Positions 49,846-58,571 of a stretch of 64,000 bases of DNA are shown piece by piece. Each line of letters opens with the position of its first letter. The first letter of the stretch is position 1. Under the pieces are notes generated by a model that ran no database searches, was not told where the DNA came from, and saw only the letters and a program-made list of their open reading frames with translations. Position numbers and translations under genes: made by a program. This DNA is from Paraburkholderia podalyriae (lineage in GTDB: Bacteria > Pseudomonadota > Gammaproteobacteria > Burkholderiales > Burkholderiaceae): the NCBI RefSeq assembly GCF_014397785.1, contig NZ_VZQQ01000020.1, positions 62,001 through 126,000 of the forward strand, written 5' to 3'.

Positions 49846-50217
49846 ATGAACAACACCTTCAAACATCACGCGATGCGCGCCGCGGCACTGATCGCTGGCG
49901 TGACGCTCGCGAGCGCGGCCCTCGCGCATGTGTTTCCGCAGAAGCAGGAGCCGGGCGCGGGCGCATCGGTGGTAGCGCCCACGCAGGTCAAGCTGACCTT
50001 CGACGGGCCGCTCGAACCGGCGTTCAGCTCGCTCACCGTCAGCAATGCGAGCGGCAAGCCGGTCAGCACGCAGAAGTCCTCGGTCGACCCGCAGCAGCGC
50101 GCGGTGATGACGCTGCCGCTGCCGACGCTCGCTGCCGGGCACTACACCGTGCATTGGGTCGCGGTGGCGTCGGACGGCCATCGAACGCATGGGGATTATG
50201 GGTTCGATGTGAAGTAG
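49846..50217 (+). CDS. copC: CopC-family periplasmic copper-binding protein
   Basis: The 123-residue protein has a signal peptide ending ASAALA, so the mature chain begins HVFPQKQEPG with an N-terminal histidine, a classic CopC Cu(II) ligand. The second ligand set is the DGH motif near the end (ASDGHRTHGDYGFDV). The Ig-like core contains VKLTFDGPLEPAFSSLTV. CopC binds and delivers copper in the periplasm, usually with the membrane protein CopD; no copD follows here. CGGAG lies before the ATG. Confidence 0.85.
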   Translation: MNNTFKHHAMRAAALIAGVTLASAALAHVFPQKQEPGAGASVVAPTQVKLTFDGPLEPAFSSLTVSNASGKPVSTQKSSVDPQQRAVMTLPLPTLAAGHYTVHWVAVASDGHRTHGDYGFDVK

Positions 50218-50271
50218 CGCGGAACGACGCGGCGTGTCGCCGTGCTCGCGCCGCAGTTGTTCAAGCGGCGC

Positions 50272-51159
50272 TCAAACCCGCTTGAACAACTGCCGCGCGA
50301 GCGAGCACATCAGCATCGTCGCCGGCGATTCGTCCTGCAGGCGCCGGCTCATGATGATCGGTGACGCCGCGCTTGCCGACGGAATCGGTCGATATGCGAC
50401 GCCATGCGCGCGCAAGCCCTCGACGCTCTCCGGCACGAGACAGACGCCGACCTGCGCGGCGACCAGCCCGAGCGCGGTCTGCAACTCGCGCACTTCATGG
50501 ATCGCTTTAGGCTCCAGCGCCTGATCGTGCATCGCCGAGATCTGCTGGTCCGCGTAGCTCGGCCGCGGCGTGCTCGGATAGACGATCAGCGTTTCCTCGG
50601 CGAGCGCCGCGAGCGTCAGCGGCTTCTTCTGCCGGGCGAGCGGATGGTCCTGCGGCAACGCGGCGATCATCCGCTCCTCGACGAGCACTTCGCGCGCGAG
50701 CTGAGCATCGTCGAAGCGCAGGCGGCCGAAGCCGACATCGATGCGGCCGCCTTTCAGCGCGGCCAACTGCTCGATCGTGAACATCTCGATCAGCGACAGC
50801 TCGATATGCGGCGCGGCCTCCCGAAACGCGCGGATCACCGCGGGCAGCGCGCCATACAGCGTCGACGGCACGAAGCCGATCACGATGCGCTCCGCGAGTT
50901 GCGCGAGCCGGCGCGTGAGCGGCGCGAGCTCGTCGGCTTCATCGATCAGACGTTTCGCCTGGGTGTAGAAAATGCGGCCGGCCTCGGTGAGCCGCAACGG
51001 CCGCGAGCCGCGCTCGAACAGCGGCAGGCCGACACTTTCCTCGATCTGCTGGATCTGTCGCGACAGCGGCGGCTGTGTCATATGCAGACGGTTGGCCGCC
51101 CGCGTGATGTTCATCTCCTCGGCGACCGCGACGAAGTAGCGAAGTTGGCGAAATTCCAT
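50272..51159 (-). CDS. LysR-family regulator, BenM/CatM-like
   Basis: The 295-residue protein opens MEFRQLRYFVAVAEEMNITR, with helix-turn-helix residues AANRLHMTQPPLSRQIQQIE and LPLFERGSRPLRLTEAG, and a C-terminal effector domain including VIGFVPSTLYGALPAVI. This matches the CatM/BenM/CatR branch that senses aromatic breakdown intermediates. No catechol genes are adjacent. It is convergent with copC and far from a divergent target, so the regulon lies elsewhere or includes the 32-codon gene at 51447. Confidence 0.84.
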   Translation of the reverse strand: MEFRQLRYFVAVAEEMNITRAANRLHMTQPPLSRQIQQIEESVGLPLFERGSRPLRLTEAGRIFYTQAKRLIDEADELAPLTRRLAQLAERIVIGFVPSTLYGALPAVIRAFREAAPHIELSLIEMFTIEQLAALKGGRIDVGFGRLRFDDAQLAREVLVEERMIAALPQDHPLARQKKPLTLAALAEETLIVYPSTPRPSYADQQISAMHDQALEPKAIHEVRELQTALGLVAAQVGVCLVPESVEGLRAHGVAYRPIPSASAASPIIMSRRLQDESPATMLMCSLARQLFKRV

Positions 51160-51446
51160 GCGTGCCTCTGAGGTGTGATGCGTCGGCGATCAGTGTTGCG
51201 TTGGTCCGGTACGGAGCTCCCGCCGCGGCGCTGCGCGAGGGCAACGAATGATAGCAACTGAGCCATCAAATGGCCGCCAGATGGCGCATGAGCGCCTTGG
51301 AAGCCCAGCGCCTCGCCGGCATCGAAGGCGGCACGCTCGTTGCGGCACCGTTCATTGCGGGGGCGGCGGCGTCTGGGCGGTTCAATCGATGGCGCGCGCA
51401 TTCGTTTGAAAGACGTGGGGGCAGCGGATAGCAGAGGAGGGAGATC

Positions 51447-51545
51447 ATGTGGCCCATTGTTCTCGATACGCTTGGCGCGCTCGCGGTGCTCGCGAGCGTC
51501 GCCGCGCAGATCGCGCTGCTGCTCAAGCAGAATTATTCTTCGTAA
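51447..51545 (+). CDS. Small membrane peptide (32 aa)
   Basis: The frame reads MWPIVLDTLGALAVLASVAA then QIALLLKQNYSS, a single hydrophobic helix with a short polar end. AGAGGAGGGAG stands just before the ATG, the strongest ribosome site around, and no larger gene uses it. This supports a real small inner-membrane protein. It lies divergent from the LysR gene and upstream of the short-chain dehydrogenase gene. The function is unknown. Confidence 0.5.
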   Translation: MWPIVLDTLGALAVLASVAAQIALLLKQNYSS

Positions 51546-51753
51546 GCCGCGCGTGACTCGGGCCGTCCAGGTTCGATGCCATTCGATTGTTCGTCACAAC
51601 CGACGATTCAATTCGTCCCGGGCCGCTTTATCCCGTGCGGCCAGTTGCCTACATTGATGTCCAGTAACAGCGCCACTGCATTTGCAGCTTTTGCGGCGTG
51701 GAGCTCGCGACTTCTCGCGGGCCATGCCGGCGCAAACCCATTGAAAGGACACG

Positions 51754-52503
51754 ATGATGAGCAAGCTCACAGGCAAGGTAGCGGTTGTAACGGGTGGATC
51801 GAAAGGCATCGGTGCGGCGATTGCGAAGGCATTGGCGGCGCAAGGCGCATCGGTCGTCGTGAACTATGCGTCGAGCCGCGCGGGCGCCGACAAGGTGGTC
51901 GCCGATATCACCGCGGCGGGCGGCAAGGCGGTCGCGGTCGGCGGCGACGTGTCGAAGGCCGCGGACGCGAAGGGTATCATCGACTCGGCGATCGAAACCT
52001 ATGGCCGCCTCGACGTTCTGGTCAATAACTCGGGTGTCTATGAGTTCGCGACGATCGAAGAGATCACCGAAGCGCATTTCCATAAGCACTTCGACGTCAA
52101 CGTGCTCGGGCTGCTGCTGGTCACGCAAGCGGCGGTCAAGCACCTGGGCGAAGGCGGCAGCATCGTCAACGTAAGCTCGGTCGCGACCCGCATCACGCCG
52201 CCGAACACCACGGTCTACACGGCGACCAAGGGTGCGGTCGATGCGATCACCGGCGTGCTCGCGAAGGAACTCGGGCCGCGCAAGATCCGCGTGAATTCGG
52301 TGAATCCCGGCATGGTCGAGACCGAGGGCACGCACAGCGCTGGCGTGATCGGCTCCGACTTCGAAACGTGGGTGATCAGCACGACGCCGCTCGGCCGTAT
52401 CGGCCAACCCGACGATATCGCGGATGTCGTCGCGTTCCTCGCGTCGGACGACGCGCGCTGGTTGACGGGCGAGAGCCTGATCGCGAGCGGCGGATCGCGT
52501 TGA
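51754..52503 (+). CDS. Short-chain dehydrogenase/reductase (3-oxoacyl-ACP reductase-like)
   Basis: The 249-residue classical SDR has the cofactor motif TGGSKGIGAAIAKAL near residue 10, the NNSG segment (VNNSGVYEF), catalytic serine in VNVSSVATR and the YTATKGAVD active-site Tyr-Lys pair. The ending ASDDARWLTGESLIASGG is typical of the glucose/3-ketoacyl reductase group. It would oxidise or reduce a hydroxyl/keto substrate with NAD(P)H. ATG codons stand in tandem at 51754 and 51757 after AAAGGA. It is monocistronic, and its substrate is unknown. Confidence 0.86.
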   Translation: MMSKLTGKVAVVTGGSKGIGAAIAKALAAQGASVVVNYASSRAGADKVVADITAAGGKAVAVGGDVSKAADAKGIIDSAIETYGRLDVLVNNSGVYEFATIEEITEAHFHKHFDVNVLGLLLVTQAAVKHLGEGGSIVNVSSVATRITPPNTTVYTATKGAVDAITGVLAKELGPRKIRVNSVNPGMVETEGTHSAGVIGSDFETWVISTTPLGRIGQPDDIADVVAFLASDDARWLTGESLIASGGSR

Positions 52504-52562
52504 GTCTGACGCGCTTGCCAACGCTTGTGGCAACCCGCGCAAAAGTTCGAGCGCGATAACAG

Positions 52563-52595
52563 GCGGCGCGGCCGGTAGCACGAAGGCCGCGCCGC
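52563..52595. terminator. GC-rich hairpin between the SDR and LysR genes
   Basis: GCGGCGCGGCC and GGCCGCGCCGC form a perfect 11-base stem with an 11-base loop between two convergent genes. There is no T-run. It could terminate both transcripts, or stabilise their 3' ends. Confidence 0.45.
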
Positions 52596-52613
52596 GGAGC
52601 GGCGGTAGGGCGG

Positions 52614-53513
52614 CTACGCGCGCTGGGGCTCGCCGCCCGAGACCTCGGCTTCCGCCCCCGCCAACTCCACCGCAAAAAACGCGTCGAGCAGATTGGAACC
52701 CGGCCGTTCGGCGAGCCGCGTCAGCGATTCGATCATCTGCACCCGGCAATCGAGCAGCGGCACCATCCGGATACGCCGCGACTCCTTGAACTCGGCGCGC
52801 GCGATCACGCCGACGCCGATGCCTTGCGCGACCGCTTCCTCCAGCGCCTCGCGGCCATCCACGTACATCACCGGCTCGACCTGCAAAGACTCGCGCACGA
52901 GCTCGATTTCTAGCAGCCGTTGTGTGACCGATTGCGGCTCGCGGAAGATCATCGGCTGTTTGACGAGCTCCGCGTAACTGAGCCGGCGCTTCTTCGCGGC
53001 CGGGTAGCTGGCCGGCACCATCGCGACCAGCGGATCGCGCCGCAACACGCGCGAGCGCAACCGGCTATGCACCTGCGGCGCGGCGGTGATCGCCGCGTCG
53101 ACCGCGCTCGACAGCACGCGCTGCATGCACTCGGCCGCATTGGCGATCGACAGCGTGACGACGATGCCAGGATGCCGCTCGCGAAACGCGCCGATCAGCG
53201 CGACGGCGAGATCTGGCGCATCGGCGGCGAGCGATAGCGAACCCGACTCCAGCCCGCCCGCCGATTCGAGCAACTGGCGCGCGTCGCGCTCGCAGCTGAG
53301 CATATGCCGCGTCACGCTGAAAAGGCGCAGGCCGAGCTCCGTCGTCTCGACGCCGCGTGGCCCGCGCTCGAACAGCTTGACGCCGTAGTCCCGTTCGAGC
53401 CGCCGCACGTGATCCGACACCGCCGGCTGCGTCAGCGACAACGCCTGCGCCGCTTTCGAAAAGCCGCCATGTTCAGCGACCGCATGAAACGCCCGCAATT
53501 GCGCGTATTGCAC
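52614..53513 (-). CDS. LysR-family regulator divergent from phnW
   Basis: The 299-residue protein has the winged helix MQYAQLRAFHAVAEHGGFSK, AQALSLTQPAVSDHVRRLE and YGVKLFERG, and an effector-binding domain after residue 90. It is divergent from phnW across 118 bases that contain a perfect palindrome of LysR-box type at 53552-53566. LysR regulators controlling 2-aminoethylphosphonate use (phnWX) are known in proteobacteria, so this is probably the phnW-phnX activator with 2-aminoethylphosphonate or a related inducer. Confidence 0.87.
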   Translation of the reverse strand: MQYAQLRAFHAVAEHGGFSKAAQALSLTQPAVSDHVRRLERDYGVKLFERGPRGVETTELGLRLFSVTRHMLSCERDARQLLESAGGLESGSLSLAADAPDLAVALIGAFRERHPGIVVTLSIANAAECMQRVLSSAVDAAITAAPQVHSRLRSRVLRRDPLVAMVPASYPAAKKRRLSYAELVKQPMIFREPQSVTQRLLEIELVRESLQVEPVMYVDGREALEEAVAQGIGVGVIARAEFKESRRIRMVPLLDCRVQMIESLTRLAERPGSNLLDAFFAVELAGAEAEVSGGEPQRA

Positions 53514-53551
53514 GTGTGCCTCGCGACCGGATAAGTTTTTACAATATCGTC

Positions 53552-53566
53552 ATCGATTATATCGAT
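53552..53566. promoter_or_regulatory. LysR-type binding site in the phnW promoter region
   Basis: ATCGAT-TAT-ATCGAT is a perfect 6-base palindrome containing the LysR T-N11-A pattern. It lies 66 bases upstream of the phnW start and 39 bases from the divergent regulator start, within an AT-rich patch. It is a likely site for the divergent LysR protein. Confidence 0.5.
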
Positions 53567-53631
53567 TTTACCGATGGACAGCGTTTCTGTATCGTGCGAG
53601 GTATCGACATAGGGATATCGGAGTACCGGAC

Positions 53632-54882
53632 ATGGAAAGCGCGATCGGCGATTCGGCGGCGGCATCGACCGTTGCAGCCGCGGCAAGCTCGGTCACTCGT
53701 AGCACCACATGCGCCGCGCCGGCTGGCGGCGAGCCTTATCTGCTGACGCCGGGTCCGCTGAGCACGGCGCTGTCGACGAAACAGGCGATGCTGCGCGACT
53801 GGGGCTCGTGGGACGGCGACTTCCGCGCAATGACCGCCGAGTTGCGCGCGAGCCTGCTCGAGATCGCCGGGGATACGGCCGGCGACTACGACTGCGTGCC
53901 GCTGCAGGGCAGCGGCAGCTACTGCGTCGAAGCGATGCTCGGCAGCCTGATGCCGCGCGACGGCCACGCGCTCGTGCTCGCGAACGGCGCCTACGGCAAG
54001 CGCGCGGCGACGACGCTCGGCTACCTCGGCCGCGCTTCTACGCTGCTCGACAAGGGCGACTATCTGCCGCCGCGCGGGGTCGAAGTAGAGCGCATGCTCG
54101 CCGCCGATCCGTCGATCAGCCACGTGGTCGCGATCCACTGCGAAACGAGTTCGGGCATCCTCAATCCGCTCGACGAAATCGCCGCCACGGTCGCGAAGCA
54201 CGGTCGCAAGCTGCTGATCGATTCGATGAGCGCCTTCGGCGCGGTGCCGCTCGACGTGCGGCAGATCGCGTGCGAGGCGTTCGTGTCGTCGGCGAACAAA
54301 TGTATCGAGGGCGTGCCGGGTTTCGGCTTCGTGATCGCACGCAGGTGCGCGCTCGGCGAAGCGAAGGGCCGCAGCCATTCGCTCGCGCTCGACCTCTACG
54401 ATCAATGGGACGTGATGAATCGCACGGGCCAGTGGCGCTTCACGCCGCCCACGCATACGGTGGCCGCGTTCCTCGAGGCGCTGCGTCTGTACCAGCTCGA
54501 AGGCGGGCAGCCCGCGCGGCTTGCGCGCTACGCGAACAACCGCGACGTGCTGGTCGCCGGCATGCGGGCGCTTGGCTTCGAGCCGCTGCTCAACGCACGC
54601 TGGCGCTCGCCGATCATCGTGACGTTTTTCTCGCCGGCGCATCCGTCGTTCGAGTTCGCGCGCTTCTATGAACTGATGAAGCAGCAGGGCTTCATCATCT
54701 ATCCGGGCAAGCTGACGGTGGTCGACAGTTTCCGCATCGGCTGCATCGGTCAGGTCGACGAGCAGGTGGTGCGTCGCGTGGTCGATGCGTGCCGGCAAGC
54801 GCTGCGCACGATGGGCGTCACGCACGCGGCGCCGCCGCCCGCCGCGCTCGACGAACGCAAGGCGCTCGCGCGGGCCGCCTGA
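53632..54882 (+). CDS. phnW: 2-aminoethylphosphonate--pyruvate transaminase
   Basis: This 416-residue PLP enzyme moves the amino group of 2-aminoethylphosphonate to pyruvate, giving phosphonoacetaldehyde and alanine. The PLP-binding lysine is K223 in SSANKCIEGVPGFGF. Other matching segments are YLLTPGPLSTA, LQGSGSYCVEAM and IHCETSSGILNPL. It carries an extra alanine- and serine-rich stretch of about 34 residues before YLLTPGP, and a 30-residue C-terminal extension, compared with the usual 360-370 residues. A start within that stretch is not excluded. phnX follows 48 bases on, giving the complete two-step pathway. Confidence 0.92.
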   Translation: MESAIGDSAAASTVAAAASSVTRSTTCAAPAGGEPYLLTPGPLSTALSTKQAMLRDWGSWDGDFRAMTAELRASLLEIAGDTAGDYDCVPLQGSGSYCVEAMLGSLMPRDGHALVLANGAYGKRAATTLGYLGRASTLLDKGDYLPPRGVEVERMLAADPSISHVVAIHCETSSGILNPLDEIAATVAKHGRKLLIDSMSAFGAVPLDVRQIACEAFVSSANKCIEGVPGFGFVIARRCALGEAKGRSHSLALDLYDQWDVMNRTGQWRFTPPTHTVAAFLEALRLYQLEGGQPARLARYANNRDVLVAGMRALGFEPLLNARWRSPIIVTFFSPAHPSFEFARFYELMKQQGFIIYPGKLTVVDSFRIGCIGQVDEQVVRRVVDACRQALRTMGVTHAAPPPAALDERKALARAA

Positions 54883-54930
54883 TCCGCTACGGCAAACTCA
54901 ATACATTCGGATTGCTGGGGATTCAAGCCA

Positions 54931-55734
54931 ATGAAACACGTGAAGGCGGTGATTTTCGACTGGGCCGGCACGGTGGTCGACTACGGTTCACGCGCGCCGA
55001 TGGGCGCCTTCGTCGAGACCTTCGAGCAGTTCGGCGTGCCGATCACGATCGACGAAGCGCGCGGCCCGATGGGTATGGCCAAGCGGCCGCATATCGCGGC
55101 GCTGATGGCGCTGCCGCGGGTTGCGCAAGCATGGGCCGAGCGCCATGGCCACGCGCCGGGCGACGCCGATATCGACGCGGTGTACGACGTGTTCGTGCCG
55201 AAAAACATCGCGGTCGCGGCGAGTTATAGCGCGGTGATTCCGGGCGTCGCCGAAGTCGTGAGCGCATTGCGCCAGCACGGCATCCGCATCGGCACGACCA
55301 CCGGCTATACCCGCGAGATCATCGACGAAATCGTGCCGGGCGCGGCCGCGCAGGGCTTTTCGCCGGACAGCATCGTGTGCACCGGCGATACGCCGGAAGG
55401 GCGGCCGTCGCCGTACATGATCTACCGGACGCTGCCGCAGCTCGGCGTGTGGCGCGCGAAAGAGGCGATCAAGGTCGACGACACCGAGGTCGGCATCGAA
55501 GAGGGCATCAACGGCGGCACGTGGGCGGTCGGCGTCGCGGTGAGCGGCAACGCGTTCGGCATCAGCGAGGCCGAGGTGAAAGCGTTGCCGGCCGACGAAT
55601 TCGCCGCTCGCCGCAACGCCGCGACGGCCAGACTGAAGGCGGCGGGCGCGCATTACGTGATCGATAGCGTCGCGGATCTGATGCCGGTCGTGTACGACAT
55701 CGACGCGCGGCTCGCGCGTGGCGAGCGGCCTTGA
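54931..55734 (+). CDS. phnX: Phosphonoacetaldehyde hydrolase (phosphonatase)
   Basis: The 267-residue HAD-superfamily enzyme splits phosphonoacetaldehyde to acetaldehyde and phosphate. D10 in VIFDWAGTVVD is the nucleophile, and K51 in PMGMAKRPH forms the Schiff base with the substrate, as in the B. cereus enzyme. GTTTGYTREI and IKVDDTEVGIEEG supply motifs II and IV. It follows phnW on the same strand and completes the use of 2-aminoethylphosphonate as a source of phosphorus, carbon and nitrogen. Confidence 0.94.
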   Translation: MKHVKAVIFDWAGTVVDYGSRAPMGAFVETFEQFGVPITIDEARGPMGMAKRPHIAALMALPRVAQAWAERHGHAPGDADIDAVYDVFVPKNIAVAASYSAVIPGVAEVVSALRQHGIRIGTTTGYTREIIDEIVPGAAAQGFSPDSIVCTGDTPEGRPSPYMIYRTLPQLGVWRAKEAIKVDDTEVGIEEGINGGTWAVGVAVSGNAFGISEAEVKALPADEFAARRNAATARLKAAGAHYVIDSVADLMPVVYDIDARLARGERP

Positions 55735-55738
55735 AGCG

Positions 55739-56656
55739 TCACTTGAAGAAACCGACCGCGAGATCGATGAACTCGCGCACCTTACGCGGCACGAACTCGC
55801 GGCTCGGATACACCAGCGACACGGCCACGTCACCATTGAGCACCGCGTAGCCGTCGAGCACGCGCGCAAGCGTGCCGGCGCGCAACTCGTCCTCGACCAT
55901 TTCGAGCGGCAGCAGCGCGATGCCCATCGCGCCGAGCGCAGCCTGCTTCTGCATGATCATGCTGTTGACCGTGAACGATGCATCGATCGCGATGCTCTCG
56001 CCGCCGTCCTCGCTGGCGCTTCCGGCGGCGTCACCTTTGCGGAAGATCCACATTGGACCGGTCGTGTCGAACGGCGCGGCAATCAGCCGATGCCCCGCCA
56101 GCTCGGCAGGCGTGTGCGGATGACCGGCCTGCGCGAGATACGCGGCCGCGGCCACCGGCACCGCGTGCGAGTTGATCAGACGCCGCACCACCAGCGACTC
56201 CGAGCGGATCATATGCTCGGTCACGATGCCGACATCGAAGCCGCCTTCGAGCAGATCGACCCGTTTTTCCGTCAGCGTGACGCGCAGGTTCACCTGGGGA
56301 AAGCGGGCCTGATATTCGGCGAACAGCGGCGTTAGCCGAAACAGCGAAAAACTGCCGAGCGCGACGATGCGCAGGTCGCCCGCCACGTCGCGCGACGCCG
56401 TGGTCGCGCGCGACTCCACTTCCTCGAGTTCGGCGAGCAGCACGCGGCAACCGTCCGCGTATTGCGCACCCGCCTCGGTCAGCACGACCTTGCGCGTGGT
56501 GCGCTGAAACAGGCGAATGCCGAGATGCTGTTCGAGGCTCGACACATGACGCGTCACGACCGACGTCGACACGTTCAGTTGCGCGGCGGCCTGCGCGAAA
56601 CTGCCGACATCGGCGACCTTGATGAAGGCCTGCATGGCCTGAAAAAGATTGATCAT
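55739..56656 (-). CDS. LysR-family regulator
   Basis: The 305-residue protein starts MINLFQAMQAFIKVADVGSF at 56656, with the helix-turn-helix AQAAAQLNVSTSVVTRHVSS and IRLFQRTTRKVVLTEAG. This resembles the DsdC/AaeR-like LysR subgroup that often controls exporters or oxidoreductases. A much longer in-frame reading to 56935 is arginine-rich and not believable. It is convergent with phnX (the stops lie 4 bases apart) and upstream of argG in the opposite direction. Target unknown. Confidence 0.84.
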   Translation of the reverse strand: MINLFQAMQAFIKVADVGSFAQAAAQLNVSTSVVTRHVSSLEQHLGIRLFQRTTRKVVLTEAGAQYADGCRVLLAELEEVESRATTASRDVAGDLRIVALGSFSLFRLTPLFAEYQARFPQVNLRVTLTEKRVDLLEGGFDVGIVTEHMIRSESLVVRRLINSHAVPVAAAAYLAQAGHPHTPAELAGHRLIAAPFDTTGPMWIFRKGDAAGSASEDGGESIAIDASFTVNSMIMQKQAALGAMGIALLPLEMVEDELRAGTLARVLDGYAVLNGDVAVSLVYPSREFVPRKVREFIDLAVGFFK

Positions 56657-57057
56657 CTGAGTGCAAAAACATCTTTGTTGTAGCGGACGGCGTGACCTTG
56701 CGCGCGCATCGAGGCGTTCGTCGTGGCAGGCGGGGCGGTCGTGGTCATGGGTGGCAGGCGCGGGGAATGGACGGCGTGAACGGGGTGAACGGGGTAATCG
56801 GCGTGGCGTTGGCGCAAGCCGCGATGGTACGCGCAGACGATAATAAAATCCGTCCCCGCCGCGACAAATAAAGCGTGAATCAATGCGGGAATTCGACCCG
56901 GCGAGATGGCGGCGCAAGGCCGCGCAAACCCGCAAAATCCAAGGCTGTAAGGCGGTTCACGGTATACTCCCGCGTAACTTGCCTTATCGCCAGGCTTGCC
57001 CGATACTCACCTGTTACCCCCAAATCTCCCCGTACGTCGAGTTTAACGCTACTGCTT
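56657..57057. other. Upstream region of argG
   Basis: These 401 bases contain no believable gene. A TATACT element at 56963-56968 is a possible -10 for argG, with no clear -35. The leader from there to the argG start would be about 85 bases and holds no evident ribosome site, although CGATACTCACC and a pyrimidine-rich stretch precede the ATG. I saw no arginine-box palindrome. Confidence 0.4.
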
Positions 57058-58392
57058 ATGAGTACAATCCTTGAAAGTCTTCCGATCGGCCAGAAGGTCG
57101 GTATCGCGTTTTCCGGCGGCCTCGACACCAGCGCCGCGCTGCACTGGATGCGCAAGAAGGGCGCCGTGCCGTACGCTTACACGGCCAACCTCGGTCAGCC
57201 CGACGAAGACGATTACGATTCGATCCCGCGTCGCGCCACGCAATATGGCGCCGAAGGCGCGCGCCTGATCGACTGCCGCGCGCAACTGGTCGCGGAAGGC
57301 ATCGCGGCGCTGCAGTGCGGCGCATTCCATATCTCGACGGCGGGCGTCACCTATTTCAACACGACGCCGATCGGCCGCGCCGTGACCGGCACGATGCTCG
57401 TCGCCGCGATGAAGGACGACGGCGTCAACATCTGGGGCGACGGCAGCACGTACAAGGGCAACGACATCGAGCGCTTCTATCGCTACGGGCTGCTCGTGAA
57501 TCCGGACCTGAAGATCTACAAGCCGTGGCTCGACCAGCTGTTCATCGACGAACTCGGCGGCCGTTCGGAAATGTCGGAATTCATGCGCCAGTCGGGCTTC
57601 GACTACAAGATGTCGGCCGAAAAGGCGTACTCGACCGACTCGAACCTGCTCGGCGCGACGCACGAAGCGAAGGATCTCGAAAGCCTCGAGTCCGGCATCA
57701 AGATCGTGAACCCGATCATGGGCGTCGCGTTCTGGCGCGACGACGTGCAGATCGCGAAGGAGGAAGTGACGGTCCGCTTCGAGGAAGGCCAACCGGTCGC
57801 GCTGAACGGCCAGACGTTCCCGAACGCGGTCGAGTTGCTGCTCGAAGCGAACCGGATCGGCGGTCGTCACGGTCTCGGCATGAGCGACCAGATCGAGAAC
57901 CGCATCATCGAGGCGAAGAGCCGCGGCATCTACGAAGCCCCGGGCCTCGCGCTGCTCAACATCGCTTACGAGCGTCTCGTCACCGGCATCCACAACGAAG
58001 ACACGATCGAGCAGTTCCGCGAGAACGGCCGCCGCCTCGGCCGTCTGCTGTACCAGGGCCGCTGGTTCGATCCGCAGGCGATCATGCTGCGCGAAACCGC
58101 GCAGCGCTGGGTCGCGCGCGCGATCACCGGCGAAGTGACCGTCGAGCTGCGCCGCGGCAACGACTACTCGATCCTCAGCACGAAGTCGCCGAACCTCACG
58201 TATCAGCCCGAGCGTCTGTCGATGGAGAAGGTCACATCGACGTTCTCGCCGCGCGACCGCATCGGCCAACTGACGATGCGCAACCTCGACATCACCGACA
58301 CGCGCGACAAGCTGCGCATCTACTCGCAGGTGGGCCTGCTGTCGTCGAACGAGACGTCGGCGCTGCCGCAAGTGAAGGGCGACAAGGAGTAA
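57058..58392 (+). CDS. argG: Argininosuccinate synthase
   Basis: This 444-residue enzyme joins citrulline and aspartate with ATP to form argininosuccinate, the penultimate step of arginine synthesis. The ATP-binding loop is VGIAFSGGLDTSAALHWM near residue 15. The sequence GVNIWGDGSTYKGNDIERFY and the C-terminal extension past residue 400 identify the longer E. coli type rather than the 400-residue form. The in-frame codons upstream are not conserved in character, and the ATG at 57058 fits the family start MSTILESLP. A strong terminator follows at 58431. Confidence 0.95.
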   Translation: MSTILESLPIGQKVGIAFSGGLDTSAALHWMRKKGAVPYAYTANLGQPDEDDYDSIPRRATQYGAEGARLIDCRAQLVAEGIAALQCGAFHISTAGVTYFNTTPIGRAVTGTMLVAAMKDDGVNIWGDGSTYKGNDIERFYRYGLLVNPDLKIYKPWLDQLFIDELGGRSEMSEFMRQSGFDYKMSAEKAYSTDSNLLGATHEAKDLESLESGIKIVNPIMGVAFWRDDVQIAKEEVTVRFEEGQPVALNGQTFPNAVELLLEANRIGGRHGLGMSDQIENRIIEAKSRGIYEAPGLALLNIAYERLVTGIHNEDTIEQFRENGRRLGRLLYQGRWFDPQAIMLRETAQRWVARAITGEVTVELRRGNDYSILSTKSPNLTYQPERLSMEKVTSTFSPRDRIGQLTMRNLDITDTRDKLRIYSQVGLLSSNETSALPQVKGDKE

Positions 58393-58430
58393 AGCGGCGC
58401 GTCTGACCAACAGAACGTCGCATCGATCGA

Positions 58431-58460
58431 TGGGCCGGCTCGCAAGAGCCGGCCCATTTT
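58431..58460 (+). terminator. Rho-independent terminator after argG
   Basis: TGGGCCGGCTC and GAGCCGGCCCA form a perfect 11-base stem around a GCAA tetraloop, followed directly by TTTTCTTT. It ends the argG transcript 38 bases after the stop. Confidence 0.9.
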
Positions 58461-58571
58461 CTTTGCGGCTGCCGGATGCGCTCCGGCGCTTGGGCGCGAT
58501 CCCACATTCTGTGCTCAAGTTTCGCGTGCCTATGCCGTTGACATAAGCTAAGCCCATTCTGGAACCCTTCC

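Noticed and set aside
56657..56935. Extension of the LysR gene upstream to 56935
   Set aside because: The extra 93 residues lack LysR features. The family start MINLFQAM lies at 56656.
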